Source of the DNA: Streptomyces niphimycinicus
Lineage (GTDB): Bacteria > Actinomycetota > Actinomycetes > Streptomycetales > Streptomycetaceae
Assembly (NCBI RefSeq): GCF_018883605.1
Contig: NZ_JAHLEM010000106.1
Coordinates: 1 to 45,291 of the forward strand
Length of the DNA: 45,291 nucleotides
Direction of reading: 5' to 3'
The notes beneath the pieces are model-generated. The model did no database searches and was not told the DNA's origin. It saw only the letters and a list, made by a program, of their open reading frames with translations. A program made the position numbers and the translations under genes. Shown here piece by piece: positions 8,050 through 30,734 of the stretch; within the stretch, counting starts at the first letter, position 1, and every line of letters starts with the position of its first letter.

Positions 8050-8748
8050 GCCGGGGCCGCACGCCTCCCGGACGCCGAGGCCGCTCGCCTCCCGAAGCGG
8101 GGTCGCGCCCGTCCCCGCCGCCCTGGCCCACGCCGTGTTGGCGGAGGCCACCGTCGAGCGGCGGGACGGTGCGGGTGGGGGCCGCCGCCGACACCGGGCC
8201 GGGTGCCCGCCCCGCCGCGGACGCTGCTCGCCGCGGACAGGAGGCATCTCGCCCCGAACGGGCCCACAGGACGGCGGAATCCCGCCGCGGAAAGCGCGGC
8301 CGCGCGCCGCTCGGCACACAGATCGTCTTCTCGTCGCGTACACGGCAACGCGGCCCTCCGGCGCCGCCAACCGGCCCGCCGCGCTCGCCACCTGGGCGGT
8401 TGGCCGGTCCCGGCCCCCGGGGCGGCCGGCGGCGCCGATCCAACAGGGGCATGACGTAGCGGCATAAGTCGGCATCAAACAACTGTTGTTGCCTCATGGC
8501 TCGCTGACCGAATTCGCCCCCACTTGAACAACGTGGAGTCAAATTCTTGTTACGCGCCTACCCGAATCGATAGTTCGATGACAATCTCTGGTCGGCCCGC
8601 TGCGCGTCCTCCGACTCCGCAGTAGGGACATCACGCACCGCTATGCGCACCACTCGCACCACTCCTGCTCGACCGGACGGCCCACCCATGGCCGTCCGTA
8701 CCCCCTACGCAGGGCCGCGACCCGGCGGCCCCAAGGCAAGGAGACCGA
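8050..8748. other. Long intergenic region upstream of the M4 protease
   Basis: About 700 bp without a supportable gene. The left 400 bp is extremely GC-rich; reading frames there are open on both strands but have no family pattern or ribosome-binding site. From about 8460 the sequence becomes AT-richer and has regulatory character, with a symmetric AACAACTGTTGTT at about 8476 and a promoter-like pair further on. This is probably the control region of the secreted protease. Confidence 0.6.
8547..8574 (+). promoter_or_regulatory. Candidate promoter of the M4 protease
   Basis: TTGTTA (8547-8552) and GATAGT (8569-8574) are separated by 16 bp, which resembles -35 and -10 elements of a vegetative promoter. 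They lie about 175 bp before the GTG start, giving a long leader. Weak evidence from pattern alone. Confidence 0.3.
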
Positions 8749-10368
8749 GTGAGACCCATCGCTTCCTCCCCCCGTAAGAAGACCGTCCGCGTGGCGGCGC
8801 TCGTCGCCTCCGCCGCCATGGTCGTCATCGGTGTGCAGTCCGGCCAGGCCAGCGCCCAGCCGGAGCGCTCCCGCGAGGCGGGCGCCACGGCGCTGCCGCT
8901 GACCGCGGGCGAGCGCGCCACCGCGATCAAGGCGGCCCAGGCCGACGCCTCCGCGCAGGCCGAGTCCCTCGGACTCGGGGCCAAGGAGAAGCTCCTCGTC
9001 CGCGACGTCATCAAGGACGCGGACGGAACCGTTCACACCCGCTACGAGCGCACCTACGCGGGGCTGCCGGTCCTCGGTGGCGACCTGGTCGTCCACGAGA
9101 AGGCCGGCGGCGCGCGCTCCGTCAACAAGGCCACCGGCGCCCGGATAGCGGTCAAGAGCACCGACGCCGCCGTGACGCCCCAGGCCGCCTCCGGCACCGC
9201 GCTGAAGGCCGCGCCGAAGGCGACCACCGGCGAGAAGGCCAAGTCGCCGCGGAAGGTGGTCTGGGCGGCCACCGGCAAGCCCGTCCTGGCCTGGGAGACC
9301 GTCGTCACCGGAACGCAGGCCGACGGCACCCCGAGCGAGCTGCACGTCGTCACCGACGCCGCCACGGGCGCGAAGCTGTCCCAGTGGGAGGGCGTCGAGA
9401 CCGGCACCGGCACCAGCAAGTACAGCGGCACGGTGCCCCTGGGCACCACCAAGAGCGGCTCCACGTACAGCCTCACGGACGCCACCCGTGGCAACCACAA
9501 GACCTATGACCTGAACCAGGGCAGCTCGGGAACCGGCACCCTGTTCACCGACGCGGACGACGTATGGGGCGGCGGGCGCCAGACCGCCGGCGTCGACGCG
9601 CACTACGGCGCGGCCGAGACCTGGGACTTCTACAAGGAGTTCCTGGGCCGCAACGGCATCAAGAACAACGGCGTGGGCTCGTACTCCCGCGTCCACTACG
9701 GCAACAACTACGTGAACGCCTTCTGGCAGGACTCCTGCTTCTGCATGACCTACGGCGACGGCTCGGGCAACGCCAACGCGCTGACCGCCATGGACGTGGC
9801 CGGCCACGAGATGAGCCACGGCGTGACCGCGGCCACGGCCAACCTCAACTACGCCGGTGAGCCGGGCGGCCTCAACGAGGCCACCTCCGACATCATGGCC
9901 ACCGCGGTGGAGTTCTACTCGGGCAACTCCGCGGACGTCGGTGACTACCTCATCGGCGAGAAGATCAACATCAATGGCAACGGCACCCCGCTGCGCTACC
10001 AGGACAAGCCCAGCAAGGACGGGGCGTCCAAGGACTACTGGTCCTCGACGCTCGGCAACATCGACGTCCACTACTCCTCCGGTCCCGCCAACCACTTCTT
10101 CTACCTGCTGTCCGAGGGCAGCGGCGCGAAGGTGATCAACGGCGTGAGCTACAACAGCCCGACCTACGACGGCTCGACCGTCACCGGGATCGGCCGGGAC
10201 AAGGCCATCAAGATCTGGTACCGGGCCCTGACCACGTACTGGACCTCGACGACCAAGTACGCGGGCGCCCGTACCGGCACCCTCAGTGCCGCGTCCGACC
10301 TCTACGGGGCCAACTCCACCGAGTACAAGGCGGTCGCCGCCGCCTGGACCGCGATCAACGTGAAGTAA
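8749..10368 (+). CDS. Secreted M4-family neutral metalloprotease (thermolysin-like)
   Basis: 539 residues from a GTG at 8749 preceded by AAGGAG. A signal peptide (KKTVRVAALVASAAMVVIGV, cleavage near ASA-Q) is followed by an FTP/PepSY-type propeptide to about residue 210, which acts as an intramolecular chaperone and inhibitor. The mature peptidase carries the zinc site H353-E354-M-S-H357 and E377 (GGLNEATSD), and the transition-state His H441 (DVHYSSG). All catalytic residues are intact. The C terminus stops at the peptidase domain (AAAWTAINVK), with no P-domain or PPC extension. It is expected to be secreted through Sec, self-process, and degrade extracellular protein. A 14-bp-stem terminator follows. 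Confidence 0.95.
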   Translation: MRPIASSPRKKTVRVAALVASAAMVVIGVQSGQASAQPERSREAGATALPLTAGERATAIKAAQADASAQAESLGLGAKEKLLVRDVIKDADGTVHTRYERTYAGLPVLGGDLVVHEKAGGARSVNKATGARIAVKSTDAAVTPQAASGTALKAAPKATTGEKAKSPRKVVWAATGKPVLAWETVVTGTQADGTPSELHVVTDAATGAKLSQWEGVETGTGTSKYSGTVPLGTTKSGSTYSLTDATRGNHKTYDLNQGSSGTGTLFTDADDVWGGGRQTAGVDAHYGAAETWDFYKEFLGRNGIKNNGVGSYSRVHYGNNYVNAFWQDSCFCMTYGDGSGNANALTAMDVAGHEMSHGVTAATANLNYAGEPGGLNEATSDIMATAVEFYSGNSADVGDYLIGEKININGNGTPLRYQDKPSKDGASKDYWSSTLGNIDVHYSSGPANHFFYLLSEGSGAKVINGVSYNSPTYDGSTVTGIGRDKAIKIWYRALTTYWTSTTKYAGARTGTLSAASDLYGANSTEYKAVAAAWTAINVK

Positions 10369-10387
10369 GCGGTCCGCCGAAGCGGTG

Positions 10388-10421
10388 ACGGGCCGCACCG
10401 GGGAACACCGGTGCGGCCCGT
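10388..10421. terminator. Terminator after the M4 protease
   Basis: A perfect 14-bp stem (ACGGGCCGCACCGG and complement) with a 6-base loop begins 19 bp after the protease stop codon. Confidence 0.85.
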
Positions 10422-10443
10422 TCCGGACGTGCCCCGTCATCCG

Positions 10444-10516
10444 TGTCGTAGCCGCTGGCCTGTCGTAGCCGATGGCCTGTCGTAGCCGCTGATCGCCTGT
10501 CGTAGCCGGTGGTCGG
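10444..10516. repeat. Four-copy 17-20-bp repeat upstream of mscR
   Basis: Four direct copies of TGTCGTAGCCGCTGGCC, with the third lengthened to 20 bp, run up to the mscR promoter. The last copy overlaps the expected -35 region of that gene, so these could be protein-binding sites as well as a minisatellite. Confidence 0.8.
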
Positions 10517-10520
10517 CACT

Positions 10521-10532
10521 TACGCTGCTGTC
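10521..10532 (+). promoter_or_regulatory. Candidate -10 box and leaderless start of mscR
   Basis: TACGCT lies 6 bp before the mscR ATG, the spacing expected when transcription starts at the A of the start codon. No Shine-Dalgarno sequence precedes the ATG. Leaderless genes of this layout are common in Streptomyces; here it is an inference. Confidence 0.4.
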
Positions 10533-11618
10533 ATGACTCAACAGGTACGCGGCGTGGTGGCCCCCGGCAAGGGCGAGAAGGTCAGGATCGAGACGATCGT
10601 GGTGCCGGACGCCGGCCCCGGCGAAGCGGTGGTGAAGGTCCAGGCGTGCGGCGTCTGCCACACCGATCTGCACTACCGGGAGGGCGGAATCAACGATGAG
10701 TTCCCCTTCCTGCTCGGCCATGAGGCGGCGGGCATCGTGGAGTCCGTGGGCGAGGGCGTCACGGAGGTGGCCCCCGGCGACTTCGTGATCCTCAACTGGC
10801 GGGCCGTCTGCCACGAGTGCCGGGCCTGCCGCCGCGGCCGTCCCTGGTACTGCTTCAACACCCACAACGCGAAGCAGCCCATGACCCTGGCCGACGGCAC
10901 CGCGCTGACCCCGGCGCTCGGCATCGGCGCGTTCGCCGAGAAGACGCTGGTGGCCGCCGGGCAGTGCACCAAGGTCGACCCCTCGGCCGCGCCCGCCGCG
11001 GCCGGGCTGCTCGGCTGCGGTGTGATGGCCGGCATCGGCGCCGCGCTCAACACCGGCAACGTCCAGCGCGGTGACTCCGTCGCCGTGATCGGCTGCGGCG
11101 GTGTCGGCACCGCCTCGGTCGCCGGGGCGCGGCTGGCCGGGGCCGCGAAGATCATCGCGGTGGACCTGGACGAGCGGAAACTGGAGTGGGCCCGTTCGTT
11201 GGGCGCCACCCACACCCTCCACGCGGGCAGTGCCGATGTCGTCGAGGCCATCCGGGAGCTGACCGACGGCAACGGCGCCGACGTCGTCATCGAGGCGGTG
11301 GGCCGCCCCGAGACGTACCAGCAGGCGTTCTACGCCCGCGATCTGGCCGGCACGGTCGTCCTGGTCGGCGTCCCCACCCCCGAGATGAAGCTGGAGCTGC
11401 CGCTCCTGGACGTCTTCGGGCGCGGCGGGGCGCTCAAGTCCTCCTGGTACGGGGACTGTCTGCCGGACCGCGACTTCCCCATGCTGATCGACCTCTACCA
11501 GCAGGGCCGCCTCGACCTGGACGCGTTCGTCAGCGAGACGATCGGGCTCGAGGACATCGAGGAGGCGTTCGCCAAGATGCACCGCGGCGAGGTGCTCCGC
11601 TCGGTGGTGATGTTCTGA
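10533..11618 (+). CDS. mscR: S-(hydroxymethyl)mycothiol dehydrogenase
   Basis: 361 residues of the zinc-dependent medium-chain dehydrogenase family. Catalytic zinc ligands C39 (CGVCHTD), H63-E64 and a later Cys are present, as are the four structural Cys (C93, C96, C99, C107). The NAD-binding turn is [18 protein letters not shown]. Features typical of the mycothiol-dependent formaldehyde dehydrogenase are the short form lacking insertions of GSH-dependent enzymes, [13 protein letters not shown], and [15 protein letters not shown]. It oxidises the spontaneous formaldehyde-mycothiol adduct to S-formylmycothiol. Its stop codon overlaps the ATG of the MBL hydrolase by one base (TGATG), so the two are translated together. 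A nitrosomycothiol reductase activity is known for the family. Confidence 0.88.
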   Translation: MTQQVRGVVAPGKGEKVRIETIVVPDAGPGEAVVKVQACGVCHTDLHYREGGINDEFPFLLGHEAAGIVESVGEGVTEVAPGDFVILNWRAVCHECRACRRGRPWYCFNTHNAKQPMTLADGTALTPALGIGAFAEKTLVAAGQCTKVDPSAAPAAAGLLGCGVMAGIGAALNTGNVQRGDSVAVIGCGGVGTASVAGARLAGAAKIIAVDLDERKLEWARSLGATHTLHAGSADVVEAIRELTDGNGADVVIEAVGRPETYQQAFYARDLAGTVVLVGVPTPEMKLELPLLDVFGRGGALKSSWYGDCLPDRDFPMLIDLYQQGRLDLDAFVSETIGLEDIEEAFAKMHRGEVLRSVVMF

Positions 11619-12256
11619 TGACCCCTCCGCCCGTACGCGTCGACCACCTCGTCACCTCCGGCACCTTCTCGCTGGACGGCGGCACCTGGGAGGTGGCCAA
11701 CAACGTGTGGCTGATCGGCGACGACCACGAGGTGTACGTGATCGACGCCGCGCATGACGCCGACGCCATCGCGGCCGCCATCGGCGACCGCCGGCTGCTC
11801 GGCATCATCTGCACCCACGGCCACGACGACCACATCGACGCGGCCCCGGCCCTCGCCGACCGCACCGGCGCGCCGATCCTGCTGCACCCGGAGGACGAGG
11901 TGCTGTGGCGGATGCGCCACCCGGACCGCGCCCCGGACAAGCCGCTGGCCGACGGCGACGTCCTCACCGTCGCGGGGACCGAGCTGCGGGTGCTGCACAC
12001 CCCCGGCCACTCCCTGGGTGCGGTCTGTCTGCACGCCCCCGCGCTGACCACGGTCTTCTCCGGGGACACCCTCTTCCAGGGCGGCCCCGGCGCGACCGGG
12101 CGCTCCTACTCGTCCTTCCCGACGATCATCGAGTCGATCCGGGAGCGGCTGCTGACGCTGCCCGCGGAAACGCTGGTCCGCACCGGCCACGGTGACTCCA
12201 CGGTCATCGGAGACGAGGCCCCGCACCTGGACGAGTGGATCGCGCGGGGGCACTGA
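11618..12256 (+). CDS. MBL-fold metallo-hydrolase coupled to mscR
   Basis: 212 residues. The metallo-beta-lactamase signature HxHxDH is at H67-G-H69-D-D71-H72 (THGHDDHID), followed by TPGHSLGAVC, FSGDTLF and RTGHGDST, giving the full binuclear metal site of a glyoxalase II-like thioester hydrolase. Because it overlaps mscR, the likely substrate is S-formylmycothiol or another mycothiol thioester, releasing formate and mycothiol (inference from context). The last codons (WIARGH) are encoded by DNA that is already part of the 74-bp repeat unit, so the gene end and the array share origin. Confidence 0.85.
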   Translation: MTPPPVRVDHLVTSGTFSLDGGTWEVANNVWLIGDDHEVYVIDAAHDADAIAAAIGDRRLLGIICTHGHDDHIDAAPALADRTGAPILLHPEDEVLWRMRHPDRAPDKPLADGDVLTVAGTELRVLHTPGHSLGAVCLHAPALTTVFSGDTLFQGGPGATGRSYSSFPTIIESIRERLLTLPAETLVRTGHGDSTVIGDEAPHLDEWIARGH

Positions 12257-13171
12257 GCCCGGAGCACCGAACCCCCACGATCGAGAAACCCACACCCCGA
12301 CAAGACAAGCAGATCGCCCGGGGGCACTGAGCCCGAAGCACCGAACCCCCGCGACCGAGAAACCCACACCCCGACAAGCCAACCAGATCACCCGGGGGCA
12401 CTGAGCCCGAAGCACCGAACCCCCACGATCGAGAAACCCACACCCCGACAAGACAAGCAGATCGCACGGGGGCACTGAGCCCGAAGCACCGAACCCCCGC
12501 GACCGAGAAACCCACACCCCGACAAGACAAGCAGATCACCCGGGGGCACTGAGCCCGAAGCACCGAACCCCCGCGACCGAGAAACCCACACCCCGACAAG
12601 CCAACCAGATCCCCCGGGGGCACTGAGCCCGAAGCACCGCACCCCCACGATCGAGAAACCCACACCCCGACAAGCCAACCAGATCCCCCGGGGGCACTGA
12701 GCCCGAAGCACCGCACCCCCACGATCGAGAAACCCACACCCCGACAAGCCAACCAGATCCCCCGGGGGCACTGAGCCCGAAGCACCGCACCCCCACGATC
12801 GAGAAACCCACACCCCGACAAGCCAACCAGATCCCCCGGGGGCACTGAGCCCGAAGCACCGAACCCCCACGATCGAGAAACCCACACCCCGACAAGGCAA
12901 ACAGATCACCCGGGGGCACTGAGCCCGAAGCACCGAACCCCCTCGATCGAGAAACCCACACCCCGACCAGGCAAACAGATCACCCGGGGGCCCTGAGCCC
13001 GAAGCACCGAACCCCCTCGATCGAGAAACCCACACCCCGACCAGGCAAACAGATCACCCGGGGGCCCTGAGCCCGAAGCACCGAACCCCCTCGATCGAGA
13101 AACCCACACCCCGACCAGGCAAACAGATCACCCGGGGGCACTGAGCCCGAAGCACCGAACCCCCACGATCG
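12238..13171. repeat. 74-bp tandem array, about 12.5 copies
   Basis: The marker CACTGAGCCC (CCCTGAGCCC in two copies) recurs at exact 74-bp steps: 12251, 12325, 12399, 12473, 12547, 12621, 12695, 12769, 12843, 12917, 12991, 13065 and 13139. The last copy breaks off at about 13171. Copies 6-8 (12621-12842) are identical; copies 10-12 form a second, nearly uniform group. The others mix variants at a few sites (ACGATCG, GCGACCG or TCGATCG; GACAAGACAAGC, GACAAGCCAACC or GACCAGGCAAAC). Many junctions contain CCCCCGGGGG. The first copy includes the end of the MBL gene. The unit has no stop codon in any minus-strand frame but does in plus-strand frames. There are no unique spacers, so it is not CRISPR. 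Confidence 0.95.
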
Positions 13172-13198
13172 GTCAGTCCCCGGCTCCGGGGGCCGCGC

Positions 13199-13708
13199 TC
13201 ACCAGACCGCGGCCCCGGGGGCCGTTTCGGCCACCGACACCGGGCGCTGGAAGGACCGGTCGTAGTAGACCAGCGGGGCGTCCTCGCCGACGTGGGCCGC
13301 CACGACCCGGCCGATGAGGACGGAGTGGTCGCCGCCGTCCACCACGCGGTGCAGTGCGCAGGCGACCCGGGCGACCGCCTCCGGTATGCCCGGCAGCCCC
13401 AGCTCCATCGGCAGGGTGTCCCCCGCCGCGAACCGGTCCGCACCGGAGGCGGCGAAGCGCCTCGCGATGTCCGCCTGTCCCTCCGCCAGGATGTTGATCA
13501 TGAAACTCCCGGTGGTGGTGAACGCCTCATGGGTGCTCGCGGTCTTGCCCAGGCAGATCAGCACCAGTGGCGGGGCCAGCGACAGCGAGCTGAACGAGCT
13601 GCCCGTGAACCCCCATCTGCGCCCGGACGCGTCGACCGTCGTGGCCACCGTCACGGGGGCGGGCACCCGGGCCATGGTCCGGGTGAACTCCTCAGAGGTG
13701 ATGGTCAT
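13199..13708 (-). CDS. Flavin reductase, last gene of the NRPS operon
   Basis: 169 residues; the ATG at 13708 (MTITSEEFTRTMARVP) lies 7 nt after the stop codon of the four-module NRPS, whose end supplies a GGAGGA ribosome-binding site, so translation is coupled. The FMN-binding split-barrel pattern is clear: VTVATTVDASGRRWGFTGSS, FSSLSLAPPLVLICLGK, FMINILAEGQADIARRFA, ALHRVVDGGDHSVLIGRVV. It should reduce FMN or FAD with NAD(P)H and hand reduced flavin to a two-component monooxygenase or halogenase that is not visible here, or recycle flavin for the FAD protein at 29196. It is a distant paralogue of the protein at 3616. The 74-bp array begins 28 bp downstream. Confidence 0.88.
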   Translation of the reverse strand: MTITSEEFTRTMARVPAPVTVATTVDASGRRWGFTGSSFSSLSLAPPLVLICLGKTASTHEAFTTTGSFMINILAEGQADIARRFAASGADRFAAGDTLPMELGLPGIPEAVARVACALHRVVDGGDHSVLIGRVVAAHVGEDAPLVYYDRSFQRPVSVAETAPGAAVW

Positions 13709-13715
13709 CGACGTT

Positions 13716-28190
<14,475 letters not shown>

Positions 28191-28342
28191 GCACTCACTC
28201 CACATTCGATGGGAGAAAGGAGACGGTCGGCTGAACAGCCTTCACGCTTCGCAGCCTGTCCGACGCCCGTGAGGTGCGACAACGACAGTGCAAAGAATTG
28301 AGTACGCCCGGAGCCCGGGCCGGTGCGGCCCGGTTCGCGGGC

Positions 28343-29155
28343 CTACTCCTCGAGCAGGTCGGGCTGTTCGGCGACGATCTCGTTCCACAGCAACTGGAAG
28401 CTGAACCAGCCGAGTTGGGCGTCCCCGAACCCTGCGGCGGCGGCCAGGGCCTGCTCATGGGTGAACGCCTTCGGGGTACCGGCCGCATGGGCCAGCAGTT
28501 GCACCTGGGCGCAGCTATCGTAGGTGAAGAACCAGTGCACGGCCTCGTCCAGCGAGTCGCCGACCGTGATCAGCCCGTGGTGGCGCAGCAGAATGGCACG
28601 GTTGTCGCCGAGCCGCTCGGCGATGTCACGGCCCTGCTCCAGGGAGACCGAGGGGCCCTGGTACTCGTCGTAGAGAACCTGGCGCCCGTAGAACGCCGCG
28701 GACTCCTGGTCGATGGGATCCAGCAGCCTGCCGAGCGCGCCGAGTGCACGGGAGTGCGCCGTGTGGCCGTGGGCCGCGGCGGTGGCGCCGGGGTGGCGCT
28801 CATGGATCTCGGAGTGGATCACGAAGGCGCTGGGGTTGACCCGGTGTCTGCCCTGGACGACCCGGCCGGTGGAGTCCACACAGATCAGGTCGGCGACCTT
28901 CACCTGTTTGAAGGAGACCCCGAAGGGGTTGACCCAGAACTGGTCGGGGTGCTCGGGGTCGCGGACCGAGATATGGCCCGAGATGCCCTCGCCGAAGCCG
29001 TACTTGCCGAACAGCCGCAGGGCCGCGGCGAGTCGCTGCTTGCGGTGGCGCCGGGCCTCGTCCGGGCTGGTGAAGACCGGTTCACCCGGGATGGGGAGTC
29101 CGGTGGCGGTGTCGGCCAGGTATGCGGCATCCGGTGCGGCGGCCGTAGTGGTCAT
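28343..29155 (-). CDS. Class II aldolase/adducin-family protein
   Basis: 270 residues; the ATG at 29155 has AGAGAGGAAA upstream. The class II aldolase fold is recognisable: FGKYGFGEGISGHISVRDPE, FWVNPFGVSF, HSEIHERHPGATAAAHGHTAHSRAL (two zinc-binding His) and LLRHHGLITVG (third His). Members cleave or form C-C bonds next to a carbonyl (for example fuculose-phosphate aldolase), but many secondary-metabolism members have unknown reactions. It is the middle gene of a minus-strand run with the FAD protein (40 bp upstream) and the NRPS (152 bp downstream). A role in making or trimming a building block or the starter unit is inferred. Confidence 0.85.
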   Translation of the reverse strand: MTTTAAAPDAAYLADTATGLPIPGEPVFTSPDEARRHRKQRLAAALRLFGKYGFGEGISGHISVRDPEHPDQFWVNPFGVSFKQVKVADLICVDSTGRVVQGRHRVNPSAFVIHSEIHERHPGATAAAHGHTAHSRALGALGRLLDPIDQESAAFYGRQVLYDEYQGPSVSLEQGRDIAERLGDNRAILLRHHGLITVGDSLDEAVHWFFTYDSCAQVQLLAHAAGTPKAFTHEQALAAAAGFGDAQLGWFSFQLLWNEIVAEQPDLLEE

Positions 29156-29195
29156 GACGGTTCGTTTCCTCTCTGGACGGAACGGGGTGGAAATC

Positions 29196-30734
29196 TCAGG
29201 TGGTGACGAGGACGTCCGCGGACCGGGCGGCGGTCAGCCCTTCGGCGTGGCCGAGGATCGCGGCGACGATGTCGGTGCTCCTGTCCACCAGCGACGGGAT
29301 GCCCCAGGTGAAGAAGAGCGTTCCGGCCCCGATGTCGCCGAGTCCGTACAGCCGCGGGTCCGGTCTGCCGTCGACGGTGAGCCGGCTGGTGGCACGGGCC
29401 AGGTGCAGTCCGCCGTACGGATGGCGGCTGGCGGCCCGGCCGCGCGTCAGCGACGAGACCAGGGGCCGGGCGGCGGTGGGGATCCTGCTCCCGGCGGCGT
29501 TGACCGCGCTGATCACCCTGTCGGTGGTGAAACCGGTACCGGGCGCGGCGACGACGTCGAAGCCGCCGCCGGGGCTCGGGGTGATGCTCCGCAGGCCGGA
29601 GTGATTCGCCAGTTGTCCCGCCGCGAACAGCTCCAGCAGCCCGGCGGCGCTGTCCGGCGGCATCGGGCAGCACAGGCTCATGACGGTGCGGTGGTGGGCA
29701 CGCAGTATCCGGGCCCTGTCGCGCGCCCGCAGCAGGGGCCATACGTCCGGACCGGCCTCCGGTACGGCATGCCGCAGGATGCGCAGCCCCATCTGGGGCG
29801 AGTCGACCTCGGCGAGCTCACACCGCAGGCGGTCCACCGGGTCTTCCCGGTCGGCCCGCAGGATGCCGGAGACCACCGCATCGAGGTCGGCACCGGCGTC
29901 CCGGAACTCCGCTCGCATGATCGCGCCGAGTTCGCAGAGGGAGAGCTCCCGCCCGCGCCGGGCCAGCGACCGCATCCGCTCCCGGGTGAAGTGCCGCGGG
30001 GTGAACGGGACCGGCCGTTGCCGCACCCCGGGGAGCAGACCGCGCCGGGAGACCAGGGCGATCCGGCCTCGGTGTCCCCGGGCGGCGAGCGAGAGGACGA
30101 TGTCGACGGCGGTCAGACCGCTACCGACGACGGTGATGTGGTCCTGGTCCCCGATCTCCTGGAGCGCACCCAGGACCGGATAGGGGTCGGCCACGAATCC
30201 CGGCGCGGCGGCGAGGCCGTAGACGTCCTTGGGGCCGTCGCCGCCGACGCAGAGGACCACATAGTCGAAGGAGCGGACGTTCCCCCGGCCGGAGCGCAGT
30301 TCCACCCCGTCGGCGGTCCGGCCGGCGGCCTCGACCGACTCCCCGATGAGATTCACCTGCCAGCCCTGGCGGCGCAGATCGGCGAATGCCGTGTAGGCGC
30401 TCTGCTCCAGGTACTCGCCGTAAACGGCGCGCGGCGCGAAGCGGACGCCGGACCGGCCGTCGATGCCCTCCTGGACGCCGACGGCGCGGTCCCGGATCTC
30501 CAGCCATCGTTCGAAATGGCCGGGGTCACCGGCGCGCACCGACATGTCGTCCGGTGCCGCGTTCACCTTCAGGGTCCCGGTGTCGACCTGGTACGCGCGT
30601 CCGCGCCACAGATGGGGCGATGGCTCGAACACCGTAATGCTCCCCGGCCCGCCTCGGGCCCGGGCCAGGGCGTCGATCAGGCAGACCGCCGCCGCGCCGC
30701 CCCCGACGACGCCGATCGAGAATCCATGCGACAT
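29196..30734 (-). CDS. FAD/NAD(P)-binding oxidoreductase
   Basis: 512 residues. The N-terminal Rossmann motif GVVGGGAAAVCLIDAL (about 8-23) binds FAD, and a second dinucleotide motif (TVVGSGLTAVDIVLSLA, about 200) probably binds NAD(P). Between them is VLCVGGDGP. The C-terminal part has LYGLGDIGAGTLFFTWGIPS, a typical flavin-closing segment. This fits the broad FAD-NAD(P)-binding (NAD_binding_9-type) family related to lysine/ornithine N-monooxygenases, with no characterised close relative that I recognise. The ATG at 30734 is forced by an in-frame TGA just upstream; GAGGA abuts the ATG, giving unusually tight spacing. As first gene of the run with the aldolase and NRPS it is a candidate tailoring or building-block oxidase. 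Confidence 0.85.
   Translation of the reverse strand: MSHGFSIGVVGGGAAAVCLIDALARARGGPGSITVFEPSPHLWRGRAYQVDTGTLKVNAAPDDMSVRAGDPGHFERWLEIRDRAVGVQEGIDGRSGVRFAPRAVYGEYLEQSAYTAFADLRRQGWQVNLIGESVEAAGRTADGVELRSGRGNVRSFDYVVLCVGGDGPKDVYGLAAAPGFVADPYPVLGALQEIGDQDHITVVGSGLTAVDIVLSLAARGHRGRIALVSRRGLLPGVRQRPVPFTPRHFTRERMRSLARRGRELSLCELGAIMRAEFRDAGADLDAVVSGILRADREDPVDRLRCELAEVDSPQMGLRILRHAVPEAGPDVWPLLRARDRARILRAHHRTVMSLCCPMPPDSAAGLLELFAAGQLANHSGLRSITPSPGGGFDVVAAPGTGFTTDRVISAVNAAGSRIPTAARPLVSSLTRGRAASRHPYGGLHLARATSRLTVDGRPDPRLYGLGDIGAGTLFFTWGIPSLVDRSTDIVAAILGHAEGLTAARSADVLVTT

Noticed and set aside
8050..8540. Possible genes in the GC-rich gap before the M4 protease
   Set aside because: Frames on both strands are open but Arg/Pro/Ala-rich, without family pattern or ribosome-binding site.
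8641..10440. Minus-strand open frame of 599 codons opposite the M4 protease
   Set aside because: The plus strand encodes an intact protease with signal peptide, HEMSH and a ribosome-binding site; the antisense frame has no family pattern.
11495..13109. Several minus-strand frames of 67-340 codons across the 74-bp array
   Set aside because: They exist because the repeat unit lacks minus-strand stops; the product is a simple repetition with no ribosome-binding context beyond the repeat itself. Kept as an observation, not as genes.
12238..13171. CRISPR array
   Set aside because: Units follow each other directly without unique spacers, and no cas genes are nearby.
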